64,000 nt of DNA from DAOUJW01 sp034422115 (GCA_034422115.1 DAOUJW010000015.1:62001-126000); one strand, 5' to 3'. Counted from the stretch's first letter, positions 8,002 to 16,924 are shown. Numbers and translations are program-made. The notes: generated from the letters alone by a model not told the origin.

Positions 8002-8655
8002 TTACGCCGTGGCAACCTGCGGAGCGCCGCGGCGGGCGTCCTGCTTGGCCAGGTAGCCCAGGACCACGCTCTTGAAGACGTCCGGGGCCTCGCGGCTGAC
8101 GCTGTGGCCTATGCCGTAGAGGATAACCAGTTCGGAGTTGGGAAGCTCCTCTGCGGCCTTCTGCGCGTTGGCGGGCACAAATGTGGGCCCTTCATCGTTG
8201 GCGCCGTTGAGGATGAGCACAGGGGTCGTGACATAGCCCACCTGCCCCTGGCGGTTGGGGAAGTGCGCCACGAGCCTCTCCGTAGGCTCAAAGCCCGCGG
8301 TTGTGCCGGCTATGCACATGGCCGCCTCCACCATATCCGGGTGGGCCAGGGTGAACTCTAGGCTCAGCAACGCGCCCAGGGAGCTTCCACCCACGTAGGC
8401 GCGGTCGATTCCCAGGTGGCCCAGCAGCTGTCGCAGGTCTTCCACCCAGCAGTCGTAGGTGTCCTCATCCGACGCGCTGGACTCCCCGCAGTTGCGCCTG
8501 TCCCAGACAATCAAGCGATAGCGCGCCGAAAGGGCTGCCACGTGGTCGTCCCAGACGGACATGTCCGAGTAGCCGCCGTGGTTGAGCACCAGTGGAAAGC
8601 CGGAGCCGTGCTCCCTGTAGTTGATCCGAACGCCGTTGACATCTGCAAAAGGCAT
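8002..8655 (-). CDS. Alpha/beta-fold hydrolase
   Basis: A 217-residue alpha/beta hydrolase. The oxyanion strand is NHGGYSDMSVW, the nucleophile elbow is GSSLG with Ser92 as likely nucleophile, the acid is probably Asp in NGANDEG, and the histidine is in YGIGHSVS. At 217 residues it is shorter than the usual 260-280 and the cap region is reduced. Its substrate cannot be told from sequence. It lies 37 bp downstream of the double CoA-transferase on the same strand, so a CoA-thioester or ester substrate in the same degradation route is a reasonable guess only. Confidence 0.85.
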   Translation of the reverse strand: MPFADVNGVRINYREHGSGFPLVLNHGGYSDMSVWDDHVAALSARYRLIVWDRRNCGESSASDEDTYDCWVEDLRQLLGHLGIDRAYVGGSSLGALLSLEFTLAHPDMVEAAMCIAGTTAGFEPTERLVAHFPNRQGQVGYVTTPVLILNGANDEGPTFVPANAQKAAEELPNSELVILYGIGHSVSREAPDVFKSVVLGYLAKQDARRGAPQVATA

Positions 8656-8692
8656 ATCAGTCCTCCTTTTCCTTCTTCAATACAGTCGCCCA

Positions 8693-11227
8693 CTACTTGA
8701 TGTGAGGGGCATAGTCCATTCCAATCTGGCCCAGCGCCTTCAGATGGTCGTACTCCGCCTCCGTGAGCTTCAGCACGTCCCGATAGATGTAGTCGTTGTC
8801 CTCGCCAAGCCTGACGGGCGGCTTCCTGACCAGGAATGGCGTCCTGGACATCTGGAAGGTGGTGCTTGGATACTGGTGAACGCCTATCTCTGGATGGTCG
8901 ATTGGCACGAAGAAGTTCCGCTCCTTCAGGTGGGGGTCGGCGTAGGCGTGGGGCTCGTGGTATATCGGCCCGGCGACTACGCCCTCTTTCTGGAGCAGGT
9001 GGAACAGCTCTATGGGGTCCTTGTCCGCCGTCCAGACGCCGATGATCTGGTCTACCTCGTCGTGGTTGGCGCGGAGGCCGTTCATATCCTCGAAACGCTC
9101 GTCCTCCACAAGCTCCTGCCTCTCCATGAGCCGGCAAAGAGTGTGCCAGTCCTCTATCTTCCCGATGGACAGGGTCATCCACTCGTCGTCTCCTGCGCAG
9201 GGGTAAGCGCCCTGCACCAGCAGGGGGTCGCGGTTGCCGGTGGGGCCGGCCACGCGCCCGTTGAGCTCGTAGTCCATGAACAGCTCCGCCAGATGAGGCA
9301 CAAAGTTCTCTCCCTGAGAGAGGTCGACGTGGGTGCCCCTGCCGGTCCTCTCCCGCTGGTGAAGGGCCATTACCGTGGCGAAGCCGATGCCAACGCCCGT
9401 GGCGGCGTCGGCGGCAACCGACGCAGGCGCGCCCTCCGGGTCCATGTCCGGGTAGCCGGTCACCGATGCGTGGCCGTAGAGGGCCTCGAAGTGGGAGCCG
9501 TAGCCCCGGAAGTGCGCCCACGGCCCCGTCTGGCCCATGCCTATGGAGGAGACCATGATGAGACGAGGGTTCCACTCCTTGAGCACAGGGTAGTCCAGTC
9601 CCAGGCGCTCCATGGCCCCCAGGGCGATGTTCTCAACAAAGACGTCGCTGACCTCCACCAGTCTGCGGAACACGTCCCGGCCCTCCGGGGTGTGCAGGTC
9701 CGCCGTCATGGACAACTTGTTGCGTGCATGGGCGTTGAACTGCGCAGCCCTGTTCCACGGCCGCTCGCCCGGGTCGCGGTTGGGGTACCGGGACTGGGCC
9801 GCCCTCTGCTCGGCCTCTTTGCTGGGTCGTGCGAACTGGCCTCGCGTCGAGGTAGGGAAGACGTTAATGGACTCAACGCGAATCACTTCCGCGCCCATGT
9901 CCGCCAGGAACATGGCGCCGTACGGCCCCGCAAAGACCAGGGTCATATCGATGACGCGGATGCCTTCGAGGGGCAGCTTCTTGCTGCCGTTGGAGGAAGT
10001 TCTGGCAGGCGCGGCCGTGGCAGGGGAGGCGCTCCTGGGAACAGCGGCCTCCTTCTTGACCTCCTCAGTGTGCTGGCCCAGCGTGGGTACCGGGCGGCGA
10101 ACGCGCCACCATCGCTCCTTGGTGTAGATGGGAGCGCCGGTGTACCTGACCTTTCCAACCTCTGGATGGTCTATCTCCGTCCAGTACTCCCTGAACTGGA
10201 ACTGCGGGTTGTTGTCCATCACGTCATTGATGGAGTAGACCGCGCCGGAGAGGATTTCGTTCTCCTGGCACTCCTCCAGCACCTCCAGCATTGTCCTCTG
10301 CAGGACCCAGGGCAGCCAGATTTCGGCCTCAAACTCTTCCCTGCGGTCCAGGTCCAGCTGACCCAGAGGAGGCGAGAAGGGGGAGTCCTCCAGCAGCTCA
10401 GGCATGCCGAGCATAGCCACAGTCCGAGGCCAGAACGGGCCGCCTCCCTGAATGTTTATGTAGCCGTCCGCGCAGGGATAGAACCCGGAGGGGAAGCCCA
10501 TCCTGGCTCCACCCAGGCGCGTTACGCGCTCGCCCGTGTACTGGTAGGCAAGGAGAGAGGGCATACGGGTGTTATAGGAGGCCAGCTGGGTCTCGAATAT
10601 GGACACGTCCACCTGCTGCCCGGACATCCCGGCGTACCGCTGGCCGTACCATGCGAAGAGGGTGGCCATGGCCGCCACGTTGCCGGCCTGAAACTGGACG
10701 TGATTGCCGCCCAGCTTGAGGGGGTATCTATCGGGTAGGCCGGATGCGTTCATTCGTCCGCCCATGGCAAAAAGCGTGATCTCCGACGCCAGATAGTCCC
10801 GGTAGGGGCCGTACTGCCCGTAGTTGGAGACGGAGGTCATTATGAGGTTGGGGTTGATGCTCTCAAGGGTCTTGTAGTCCAGGCCCAGCCTGTCCATCAC
10901 CCCCGGCCGGAAGTTCTCCACAAGGACGTCGGCTCCCGCTATCATCTCCTTGAGAGTCGCCAGACCCTCAGGCGTCTTGAGGTCAAGCACAATGCTCCGC
11001 TTGTTGACGTTCAACGCCAGGAACATGCCGCTCTTCTCGGGATGGGGAACGTCGCCGGGGAAGGGCCCCATGCTGCGGGCGTAGTCGCCGGACCCGGGGC
11101 GTTCCACCTTAATCACGTCGGCGCCGTAGTCGGCCAGCATCTTGGTGCAGTATGGCCCGGCTACGCCGTGAGTCAGATCTATGACACGAAGGTCGGATAG
11201 AGGTTGTGGCTCCAATTGCTCTTCCAC
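8693..11227 (-). CDS. Fused double CaiB/BaiF family III CoA-transferase
   Basis: An 844-residue protein with two head-to-tail family III CoA-transferase domains (about 1-400 and 415-844). Each begins with the family pattern: RVIDLTHGVAGPYCTKMLADYGADVIKVE, and again RVIDMTLVFAGPYGAMFLADMGAEVIRVE. Formyl-CoA transferase has catalytic Asp169 after the VDVS strand; the matching positions here appear to be Glu (VDVSIFETQ; VDLSQGEN), a variant I note without knowing its effect. Single-domain members form interlocked dimers, so the fusion may make an intramolecular one. Substrate unknown. A paralogue of the same layout is at 59540. Confidence 0.9.
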   Translation of the reverse strand: MEEQLEPQPLSDLRVIDLTHGVAGPYCTKMLADYGADVIKVERPGSGDYARSMGPFPGDVPHPEKSGMFLALNVNKRSIVLDLKTPEGLATLKEMIAGADVLVENFRPGVMDRLGLDYKTLESINPNLIMTSVSNYGQYGPYRDYLASEITLFAMGGRMNASGLPDRYPLKLGGNHVQFQAGNVAAMATLFAWYGQRYAGMSGQQVDVSIFETQLASYNTRMPSLLAYQYTGERVTRLGGARMGFPSGFYPCADGYINIQGGGPFWPRTVAMLGMPELLEDSPFSPPLGQLDLDRREEFEAEIWLPWVLQRTMLEVLEECQENEILSGAVYSINDVMDNNPQFQFREYWTEIDHPEVGKVRYTGAPIYTKERWWRVRRPVPTLGQHTEEVKKEAAVPRSASPATAAPARTSSNGSKKLPLEGIRVIDMTLVFAGPYGAMFLADMGAEVIRVESINVFPTSTRGQFARPSKEAEQRAAQSRYPNRDPGERPWNRAAQFNAHARNKLSMTADLHTPEGRDVFRRLVEVSDVFVENIALGAMERLGLDYPVLKEWNPRLIMVSSIGMGQTGPWAHFRGYGSHFEALYGHASVTGYPDMDPEGAPASVAADAATGVGIGFATVMALHQRERTGRGTHVDLSQGENFVPHLAELFMDYELNGRVAGPTGNRDPLLVQGAYPCAGDDEWMTLSIGKIEDWHTLCRLMERQELVEDERFEDMNGLRANHDEVDQIIGVWTADKDPIELFHLLQKEGVVAGPIYHEPHAYADPHLKERNFFVPIDHPEIGVHQYPSTTFQMSRTPFLVRKPPVRLGEDNDYIYRDVLKLTEAEYDHLKALGQIGMDYAPHIK

Positions 11228-11429
11228 GCGTTACCTCCTTGCGAAGACTCTCAACCCATAGGCTGCTGTTAGCAACATAGCATAGCACTTTGAGGCGCAA
11301 TTGTCTGTCCCGCAGCGCGTGTGATTTCCTAGAGAAGCCGACCCATGCCTTGAGGCTTGACACCGTTGCTATACAAAGCAAAATATTATGGAGTAGAAAG
11401 GCTTGTTATTTGTTACGTAATGCATTATA
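11228..11429. promoter_or_regulatory. Divergent intergenic region between the CoA-transferase and higBA
   Basis: AT-richer gap of about 200 bp without a gene. On the plus strand a TTGTTA (11403-11408), 17-bp spacer and TATAAT (11426-11431) form a near-consensus sigma-70 promoter whose -10 overlaps the higB ATG (11430). A second TTGACA lies at 11357, with TATTAT at 11384 (spacing too long for a good match). Confidence 0.5.
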
Positions 11430-11708
11430 ATGATTAGAGGATTCAAGGACAGGGATACACAAAGGTTCTTTGAGGGGCATGACGTCAGAGAGTTTCGCGG
11501 CTTTGAAGCTCAGGCAACGCGGCGGCTGACGGTGCTGGACAACGCGTCATCGCTGAGAGACTTGGCCGGTCTGCCAAGCAACAGGCTGGAACTGCTCTCC
11601 GGTGGCAGGGCAGGCCAGCACAGCATACGGATCAACCGCCAGTGGCGCGTGTGCTTCCGCTGGGGAGAAGACGGGCCGTATGACGTGGAGATAGTGGACT
11701 ACCACTGA
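11430..11708 (+). CDS. higB: HigB-like RelE-superfamily toxin
   Basis: A 92-residue protein of the HigB group, ribosome-dependent mRNA endonucleases. It has the typical MIRGFKDRDTQRFFEG start, LDNASSLRDLAGLPSNRLELL, and the core GQHSIRINRQWRVCFRW with its basic residues. Toxin-before-antitoxin order, with higA 13 bp downstream, is the usual higBA arrangement. No other in-frame start exists near the N-terminus, so ATG 11430 must be used even though it overlaps a strong -10 box. Confidence 0.93.
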   Translation: MIRGFKDRDTQRFFEGHDVREFRGFEAQATRRLTVLDNASSLRDLAGLPSNRLELLSGGRAGQHSIRINRQWRVCFRWGEDGPYDVEIVDYH

Positions 11709-11721
11709 TGAGGAGTCTGAG

Positions 11722-12093
11722 ATGAGCATGAACATCAGAAACGGAATGAAGCCGGTGCATCCCGGGGAGATACTGGGAGAGGAGCTTGAAGAGCTTGGTA
11801 TGTCTGCAAACGCGTTGGCAAAGGCCCTGGGCGTCCCCACCAACCGGATTACCGCAATTCTGAACGGCCAGAGGGGAATGACAGCCAACACGGCTCTGCG
11901 CCTGTCCCGCTACTTCGGCACCACGCCTGAGCTGTGGATGAACCTTCAGAAGACCTACGAGCTGCGCGTGGCGGAGATAGAGGCGGGCGCGGACATTGCA
12001 GAGCGGGTACGGCCCAGGATTGGCGGCCTTGCAACGGGATTCTCAATAGCCGAGCCAAAGGCAGAGTACGACGCAAGCGGCAGCGAACTATGA
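11722..12093 (+). CDS. higA: HigA-like XRE-family antitoxin
   Basis: A 123-residue antitoxin with a helix-turn-helix near residues 25-70 (MSANALAKALGVPTNRITAILNGQRGMTANTALRLSRYFG). The PEDWMNLQ-like segment after it reads TPELWMNLQ, a hallmark of the HigA/VapI group. It should neutralise HigB and repress the operon through upstream operators. The C-terminal extension (IGGLATGFSIAEPKAEYD) is slightly longer than usual. Confidence 0.93.
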   Translation: MSMNIRNGMKPVHPGEILGEELEELGMSANALAKALGVPTNRITAILNGQRGMTANTALRLSRYFGTTPELWMNLQKTYELRVAEIEAGADIAERVRPRIGGLATGFSIAEPKAEYDASGSEL

Positions 12094-12144
12094 TAGAATC
12101 TAGCCAGTTCCGATACTAGCACATCAGAAGCAGAAGGAGCGCCT

Positions 12145-12990
12145 TTGAAATTCACAAAAATGCACGGCGCAGGCAACGACTACGTAATCATAGACGCGCG
12201 CGCCATTGACGCCGACTGGCACAGCCTGGCCAGGTACATGTGCCACCGTCGCTTCGGCGTTGGCGCAGACGGCCTGCTGCTTGTCCTGCCATCGGAGAGC
12301 GCGGACGTGCGTATGAGGATGTTCAACCCGGACGGCTCGGAGGCGGAGATGTGCGGCAACGGCATCCGCTGCCTGGTGAAGTACGTCCTGGAGCGTGGGA
12401 TCGCCGGCGCAGCCAACGGCTCTCTGGACGTGGAGACCCTGGCCGGAATACGCAGGCTGGAGCCGCACTGGAGCGACAACAGGGTCACCAGCTCCCAGGT
12501 GGACATGGGAGAGCCGGAGCTGCGCCCCGAGCGGATTCCCGTGGCCCTCACCGAGGACATGGCCGGAGGACCGGTGCTGGACTTTCCGCTGAGCATTGAC
12601 GACGTGGACCTGGCATTGACCTTCGTTTCGATGGGCAACCCCCATGCCGTGGCCTTCATAGAGACGCCCGTGGAGAGGTTCCCTCTGCATAGAATCGGGC
12701 CGCAGGTGGAGACCAACAGCCTGTTTCCCAACAAGGTCAACTTCTCCATAGTGAACGTCAAGGAGGAGGGCAGGCTATCGGCGCGGGTGTGGGAGAGGGG
12801 AGCGGGGGAGACCATGGCGTGCGGCACAGGGGCCTGCGCCATAGCGGTGGCAGCCCGTCTGCAGGGCTACACCGGAGACCAGGTTGACATAACGTTACCG
12901 GGAGGCGTCCTCAACATTTCCTGGGACACCAGGAGCCAGGTGTACATGGAAGGCCCGGCCGAGGACGTATTTGACGGAGAGTGGCGCTAA
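12145..12990 (+). CDS. dapF: Diaminopimelate epimerase
   Basis: Converts LL- to meso-diaminopimelate for lysine and peptidoglycan. The 281-residue product has the two catalytic cysteines: Cys70 in EMCGNGIRC and Cys226 in MACGTGACA. The start is TTG at 12145, giving MKFTKMHGAGND, the family N-terminus. Possible -10 sequences (TATGAT, TAGAAT) lie near 12090. It is 17 bp upstream of dapL, and together they form the last two steps of the aminotransferase variant of the lysine pathway. Confidence 0.96.
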   Translation: MKFTKMHGAGNDYVIIDARAIDADWHSLARYMCHRRFGVGADGLLLVLPSESADVRMRMFNPDGSEAEMCGNGIRCLVKYVLERGIAGAANGSLDVETLAGIRRLEPHWSDNRVTSSQVDMGEPELRPERIPVALTEDMAGGPVLDFPLSIDDVDLALTFVSMGNPHAVAFIETPVERFPLHRIGPQVETNSLFPNKVNFSIVNVKEEGRLSARVWERGAGETMACGTGACAIAVAARLQGYTGDQVDITLPGGVLNISWDTRSQVYMEGPAEDVFDGEWR

Positions 12991-13007
12991 TAGCCAGGAG
13001 ACGATGA

Positions 13008-14183
13008 ATGAAATTTGCCAATCGCATAGAGCAGCTTCCGCCGTACCTTTTTGTTGAGATAAGCCGCAAGATAGCCCAGAGGCGAGCCGAGGGCGCGGAC
13101 GTGGTCACCTTCGCCATAGGCGACCCGGACATCCCCACGCCCACACACATCCTTGACCGCCTGCACGAGGCAAGCCAGGACCCGCCCAATCATCGCTACC
13201 CTGAGTCGGAGGGCCTTCTGGAGCTGCGACAGGCCATTGCCCAGTGGTACGAGGGCAGGTTCGGCGTAAAGCTGGACCCCGTGACGGAGGTGCTTCCGCT
13301 GATTGGGGCCAAGGAGGGCATCGGGCACGCCGCTCTCTGCTTCATCGACCCAGGAGACGTGGCGCTGGTACCCGACCCGGGCTATCCCGTCTACTCAATA
13401 GGCACGCTATTCGCCGGCGGCGAGTGCTACTGGATGCCCCTGCTGGAGGAGAACGACTGGCTGCCGGACCTGGACGCCATACCGCCCGGAGTCATCCACA
13501 ACGCAAAGGCGCTGTGGGTCAACTATCCCAACAACCCGACCGGAGCTATAGCCGAGAGCGACTTCTTTGAGAAGGTGGTGGCCTTTGCCAAGGAGCACGA
13601 TATGCCCGTGCTCCACGACGCCCCGTACACGGAGGTGGCCTACGACGGCTACAAGCCCATGAGCTTCCTTGAGGTGGATGGGGCTATGGACGTGGGAATC
13701 GAGTTTCACTCCCTCTCCAAGAGCTACAACATGACGGGGTGGCGCATAGGCATGGCCGTGGGCAACGCAGAAATGATAAACGCCCTGATGAGGGTGAAGT
13801 CAAACCTGGACTCCGGGATACCCCAGGCCATCCAGTACGCCGCAATAGAGGCGCTGCTTGGCCCCCAGGACTGCATCGATGAGCACAACGTCATCTACCA
13901 GAGGCGTCGGGACAGGCTGGTGTCGACCCTGAGGCAGATCGGGCTGGAGGTGGTCGTGCCCAAGGCCAGCCTCTACGTATGGGCCAAGCTGCCGCCGGGA
14001 TGGAAGTCCGCGGACTTCGCCGCCAAGCTCATCGAGGAGAAGGACATAGTTGTGACCCCGGGCGCAGGCTACGGCAGATACGGCGAGGGGTACATACGCC
14101 TGTCCCTGACCATCGCAGACGAGCAGCTTGAGAAGGGGCTGGAGCGCCTGGCGTCATGGCGCATACCGGCTCCAACCGCATAG
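13008..14183 (+). CDS. dapL: LL-diaminopimelate aminotransferase
   Basis: A PLP-dependent fold-type I aminotransferase of 391 residues. It converts tetrahydrodipicolinate directly to LL-diaminopimelate, bypassing DapD, DapC and DapE. Motifs: AIGDPDIPTP near 37, NYPNNPTGA near 172 (PLP-contact Asn), and the Schiff-base Lys238 in HSLSKSYNMTGWRIG. Assignment as DapL rather than a general aspartate aminotransferase rests on the N-terminal sequence and on the neighbouring dapF; Chloroflexota such as Dehalococcoides are known to use this route. Confidence 0.88.
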   Translation: MKFANRIEQLPPYLFVEISRKIAQRRAEGADVVTFAIGDPDIPTPTHILDRLHEASQDPPNHRYPESEGLLELRQAIAQWYEGRFGVKLDPVTEVLPLIGAKEGIGHAALCFIDPGDVALVPDPGYPVYSIGTLFAGGECYWMPLLEENDWLPDLDAIPPGVIHNAKALWVNYPNNPTGAIAESDFFEKVVAFAKEHDMPVLHDAPYTEVAYDGYKPMSFLEVDGAMDVGIEFHSLSKSYNMTGWRIGMAVGNAEMINALMRVKSNLDSGIPQAIQYAAIEALLGPQDCIDEHNVIYQRRRDRLVSTLRQIGLEVVVPKASLYVWAKLPPGWKSADFAAKLIEEKDIVVTPGAGYGRYGEGYIRLSLTIADEQLEKGLERLASWRIPAPTA

Positions 14184-14202
14184 ACGCAAGGAGGACTCCG
14201 CC

Positions 14203-15408
14203 ACGCCAAAGACCCCGATATCCACGAAAGTCCGGCCCGAGAGGGCCGTGGTGGTGGGAGTGGATGCCAGAAGCTCGCCCCACCTGTGGACAATAGAGGA
14301 CTCCCTGGAGGAGTTGGGACTCCTCGCGAACACCGCGGGTGCGGAGGTGGTTGGCGCCGTCTCTCAACGCCTGGAGAAGCCCACTCACTCCTACGTGGGC
14401 AAGGGCAAGCTGGGGGAGGTGCAGGCGCTCAGAGAGGACCTGGAAGCCGACGTTGTGATTTTCGACGACGAGCTTACGCCGTCCCAGCAGCGCAACCTGG
14501 AGGACGCCCTCAAGGTCAAGGTAATCGACCGCACTGCGCTCATCCTGGACGTGTTTGCGCGTAGGGCGCGGACGCGGGAGGGGCGACTTCAGGTGGAGCT
14601 GGCACAGCACGAGTACATCTTGCCGCGCCTGGCAGGCCAGTGGACGCACCTGGAGCGCCTGGGCGGCGGCATAGGCACCCGGGGCCCAGGCGAGACGCAG
14701 CTTGAGACGGACCGTCGGTTAATTCGGACCAAGATCCAAAGGCTCAAGAGGGAGCTCGACGACGTGCGGCAGCAGAGAGACCTGTACCGCAATCGTCGGA
14801 AGCGACAGGGCATTCCCGTGGTGTCCCTGGTGGGCTACACAAACGCGGGAAAGAGCACGCTCCTCAACGCCCTGAGCGACGCCGGCGTGGTGGCGGAGGA
14901 CAAGCTGTTCTCGACGCTTGACCCGGTGACCAGGAGGATAAAGCTGCCGGGCGAAGGCTTCTTCCTGCTAACGGACACCGTCGGGTTCATCCAGAAGCTG
15001 CCTCCGAGCCTCCTGGCGGCGTTCAGAGCGACCCTGGAGGAGCTGCAGGAGGCCGACGGCATTCTGCACGCCGTGGACATAACGCATCCCAACGCCGCGG
15101 AGCAGGTGCAGGTGGTGGACGACCTCCTGACGGAGCTCGACCTGGACGAGAAGCCCCGCATCTGGGCCATGAACAAGATGGACCTGCTGATGGACGAGTC
15201 GCAGATAGAGGAGCAGATAGGCCTCCTGGAGGCCCGGAGAGGCGAGGAAAGCGTTGTGGCTGTGTCTGCGGCCAGGGGCTGGGGGCTGGACAGCCTGCTG
15301 GAAGCGGTTGATAATCTTATAAAAGGCCAGATAACCGGGCCTCATAATGCAGCGGGGTTCTGGGCGAACCACCGCTATCAAGATCAGGAAAAGGAGAACC
15401 GGTCATGA
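14203..15408 (+). CDS. hflX: GTPase HflX, apparent ACG start codon
   Basis: Ribosome-associated GTPase that splits stalled 70S ribosomes. The 401-residue product has the HflX N-terminal domain (THSYVGKGKLGEVQ, VIFDDELTPSQQRNLE), a coiled linker (GGGIGTRGPGETQLE), then a GTPase with GYTNAGKST, DTVGFIQKLP and NKMD. An AAGGAGG (14188-14194) sits 8 nt before ACG 14203, and no ATG, GTG or TTG is near it. The alternatives are TTG 14128, deep inside dapL, or GTG 14248, which would cut into the domain. An ACG start, or an ATG-to-ACG change, is the best reading. Confidence 0.9.
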   Translation, partial: TPKTPISTKVRPERAVVVGVDARSSPHLWTIEDSLEELGLLANTAGAEVVGAVSQRLEKPTHSYVGKGKLGEVQALREDLEADVVIFDDELTPSQQRNLEDALKVKVIDRTALILDVFARRARTREGRLQVELAQHEYILPRLAGQWTHLERLGGGIGTRGPGETQLETDRRLIRTKIQRLKRELDDVRQQRDLYRNRRKRQGIPVVSLVGYTNAGKSTLLNALSDAGVVAEDKLFSTLDPVTRRIKLPGEGFFLLTDTVGFIQKLPPSLLAAFRATLEELQEADGILHAVDITHPNAAEQVQVVDDLLTELDLDEKPRIWAMNKMDLLMDESQIEEQIGLLEARRGEESVVAVSAARGWGLDSLLEAVDNLIKGQITGPHNAAGFWANHRYQDQEKENRS

Positions 15409-15746
15409 CAATGGAAATAGAGGGTCTGCCTTCCAGGCCTTTCTTCAACTGCACCCCCGAGGGGCTGGATATTCTGGATTCCAGAGAGATGAGCGGCGCG
15501 GCGCGCCTGGACGCGATTGAGCCGAAGATCAGGTTTGAGCTGGGTGACAGGAACGTCATCGACTCAAGGCCGCGCAAGGCCGCCAGCTCCAAGCCCGGCC
15601 AGGTGACGGTTGAGTGCGAGGGCGGCACGGTCCACATCGACTTCGAGGACGGGCGGGCAAAGAAGGTCACGGCCCAGGGCGAGTTCGTCTACATGGGCGG
15701 CCTTGAGGACCGGAACGAGGGCCTGGGGTACATCCCTGTGTCTTAG
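15405..15746 (+). CDS. Conserved small protein of unknown function, coupled to hflX
   Basis: A 113-residue acidic protein that overlaps the hflX stop (ATGA). The first half is charged (RLDAIEPKIRFELGDRNVID), the middle looks beta-rich (QVTVECEGGTVHIDFEDGRAKKVT), and it ends FVYMGGLEDRNEGLGYIPVS. I do not recognise the family. Its last 46 bp recur in diverged form at 17489-17534, where the 3' end of a second allele appears to be preserved beyond an accessory island. Confidence 0.7.
   Translation: MTMEIEGLPSRPFFNCTPEGLDILDSREMSGAARLDAIEPKIRFELGDRNVIDSRPRKAASSKPGQVTVECEGGTVHIDFEDGRAKKVTAQGEFVYMGGLEDRNEGLGYIPVS
15701..15746. repeat. Left copy of a 46-bp imperfect direct repeat bordering an accessory island
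   Basis: The 3' end of the gene at 15405-15746, encoding LEDRNEGLGYIPVS-stop. The right copy at 17489-17534 matches at 39 of 46 positions and encodes the same residues; every difference is synonymous, including the stop (TAG here, TGA there). Confidence 0.75.
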
Positions 15747-15918
15747 CAGTAGCGGGGCAGATCATTCACTCAGTGGCCCCCGGTTCTCGTCACCCCCAAG
15801 GGAGGTCGGTTTCTCGAAAGAAGCACCAGGTAAGGGAATCGGTGCTAGTGTCAATACTTTGTGGTATATTTATGCTACAGGTACCAAAGACTATCTATGA
15901 AGGGAATCCACTAAGAGT

Positions 15919-16233
15919 ATGGAAATGCAGGAGGGACCAGAGCCTAAGAATACTCTACCAGCGGCCGAGCCTGCTGAAGATTTGCAGGAATTCTACGCCG
16001 ACAACATGACAATAAACTCCGGGCTTTATACGGCCACTCTATCCTTCGGGGAATTACGGGGCAACGACCCAGGGATTCTACGTGCGCGCATTCGGGTTAG
16101 TCCTCACATGCTAAAGGCAATTAGCCTGCTTACGGCCAAGCACGTGCGGGATTTCGAGGCGAAAACTGGCGGTCCCATCCTACTCCCTAATGAATTGGTA
16201 CACCAATGGGGATTGGAGGAAGAAATCAGATGA
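15919..16233 (+). CDS. DUF3467-like protein
   Basis: A 104-residue protein resembling the DUF3467 family: YADNMTINSGLYTATLSFGEL, then ILRARIRVSPHMLKAISLLTAKHVRDFEAKTGGPILLPNEL. Function unknown in the family. It is the first of three co-directional accessory genes (overlapping ATGA with the next), the last of which looks like a RelE-type toxin. Base composition is lower in GC than neighbouring core genes, consistent with recent gain. TATATTTATGC at about 15862 could be its -10 region. Confidence 0.65.
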   Translation: MEMQEGPEPKNTLPAAEPAEDLQEFYADNMTINSGLYTATLSFGELRGNDPGILRARIRVSPHMLKAISLLTAKHVRDFEAKTGGPILLPNELVHQWGLEEEIR

Positions 16234-16475
16234 TGATGGCAACAGTTACGACAACAGCAGAGAACTTCGTTGCTGTTACAGCAGCGCTAGAAGTCGAAGG
16301 TTATACTTGGCGATCAATCGCTGAGCATTCAACTGAGCCGGATGACCAGTCGTGGTTCTGGACTTCTGCATGGCAAGAAGAAGAGGGTGAAGCTACGTTG
16401 GAAATCCAGAGAGGGCAACTCTCCAAGCCTCTTTTTGGTGTGGAAGAGATAAGGCAGCATCTCTCCGACCTATAA
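16230..16475 (+). CDS. Small protein upstream of a RelE-like gene, possible antitoxin
   Basis: An 81-residue protein starting MMMATVTTTAENFVAVTAAL at the ATG that overlaps the stop of the DUF3467-like gene. It is acidic (EEEGEATLEIQRGQ), and I recognise no family. Its place nine bases before a RelE/ParE-like gene fits an antitoxin or partner, but that rests on context alone. An in-frame ATG at 16206 also exists; the overlap start is preferred. Confidence 0.55.
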   Translation: MMMATVTTTAENFVAVTAALEVEGYTWRSIAEHSTEPDDQSWFWTSAWQEEEGEATLEIQRGQLSKPLFGVEEIRQHLSDL

Positions 16476-16484
16476 TAGCTGTCC

Positions 16485-16781
16485 ATGGCTGGTGGCCAGA
16501 GTACCATTAAGGCGGTTCGATTCACCCCACGATTCGACCGCTCCTATAAGCGCAAGTCTAAGGAGCAGCGTGAGGCTGTTGACGAGGCGGTAGTGCAGTT
16601 GTATACCAATCCTTCGAATCCTTGGCTACGCGTGAAGAGAGTTCGTGGAGTCGGCAAGGGAGAGGAGATTTGGGAAGCATCCGTGGATATGTCTCGACGA
16701 ATTACCTTCGAATATGGCGACGACGGCTCGACCATAATATTCCGCAATTGCAATGGACATGAAATCTTCAGGCAACCCTAA
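16485..16781 (+). CDS. RelE/ParE-superfamily toxin-like protein
   Basis: A 98-residue basic protein with the compact RelE-like arrangement: VRFTPRFDRSYKRKSKEQREAVDEAVVQL, NPWLRVKRVRG, EIWEASVDMSRRITFEYGDDG, TIIFRNCNGHEIFRQP. The EASVD..RRITF strand and final aromatic/His segment match mRNA-interferase relatives. It may be the toxin of a type II pair with the 81-residue protein upstream. No classic HTH antitoxin is beside it. Confidence 0.7.
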   Translation: MAGGQSTIKAVRFTPRFDRSYKRKSKEQREAVDEAVVQLYTNPSNPWLRVKRVRGVGKGEEIWEASVDMSRRITFEYGDDGSTIIFRNCNGHEIFRQP

Positions 16782-16924
16782 CCATCCACAACCCCGGAGT
16801 CGTCCATTTCAACCCGCTGCTGCGGCCTAGGCCAGGGCAGTATCCGCCCGAATAGGCAACAATGTCCTTTGCCAAGTGTCCCTCTTTTGTTTTGTCACTA
16901 GTGCTGTCCTCTCGCTGACGGCTT

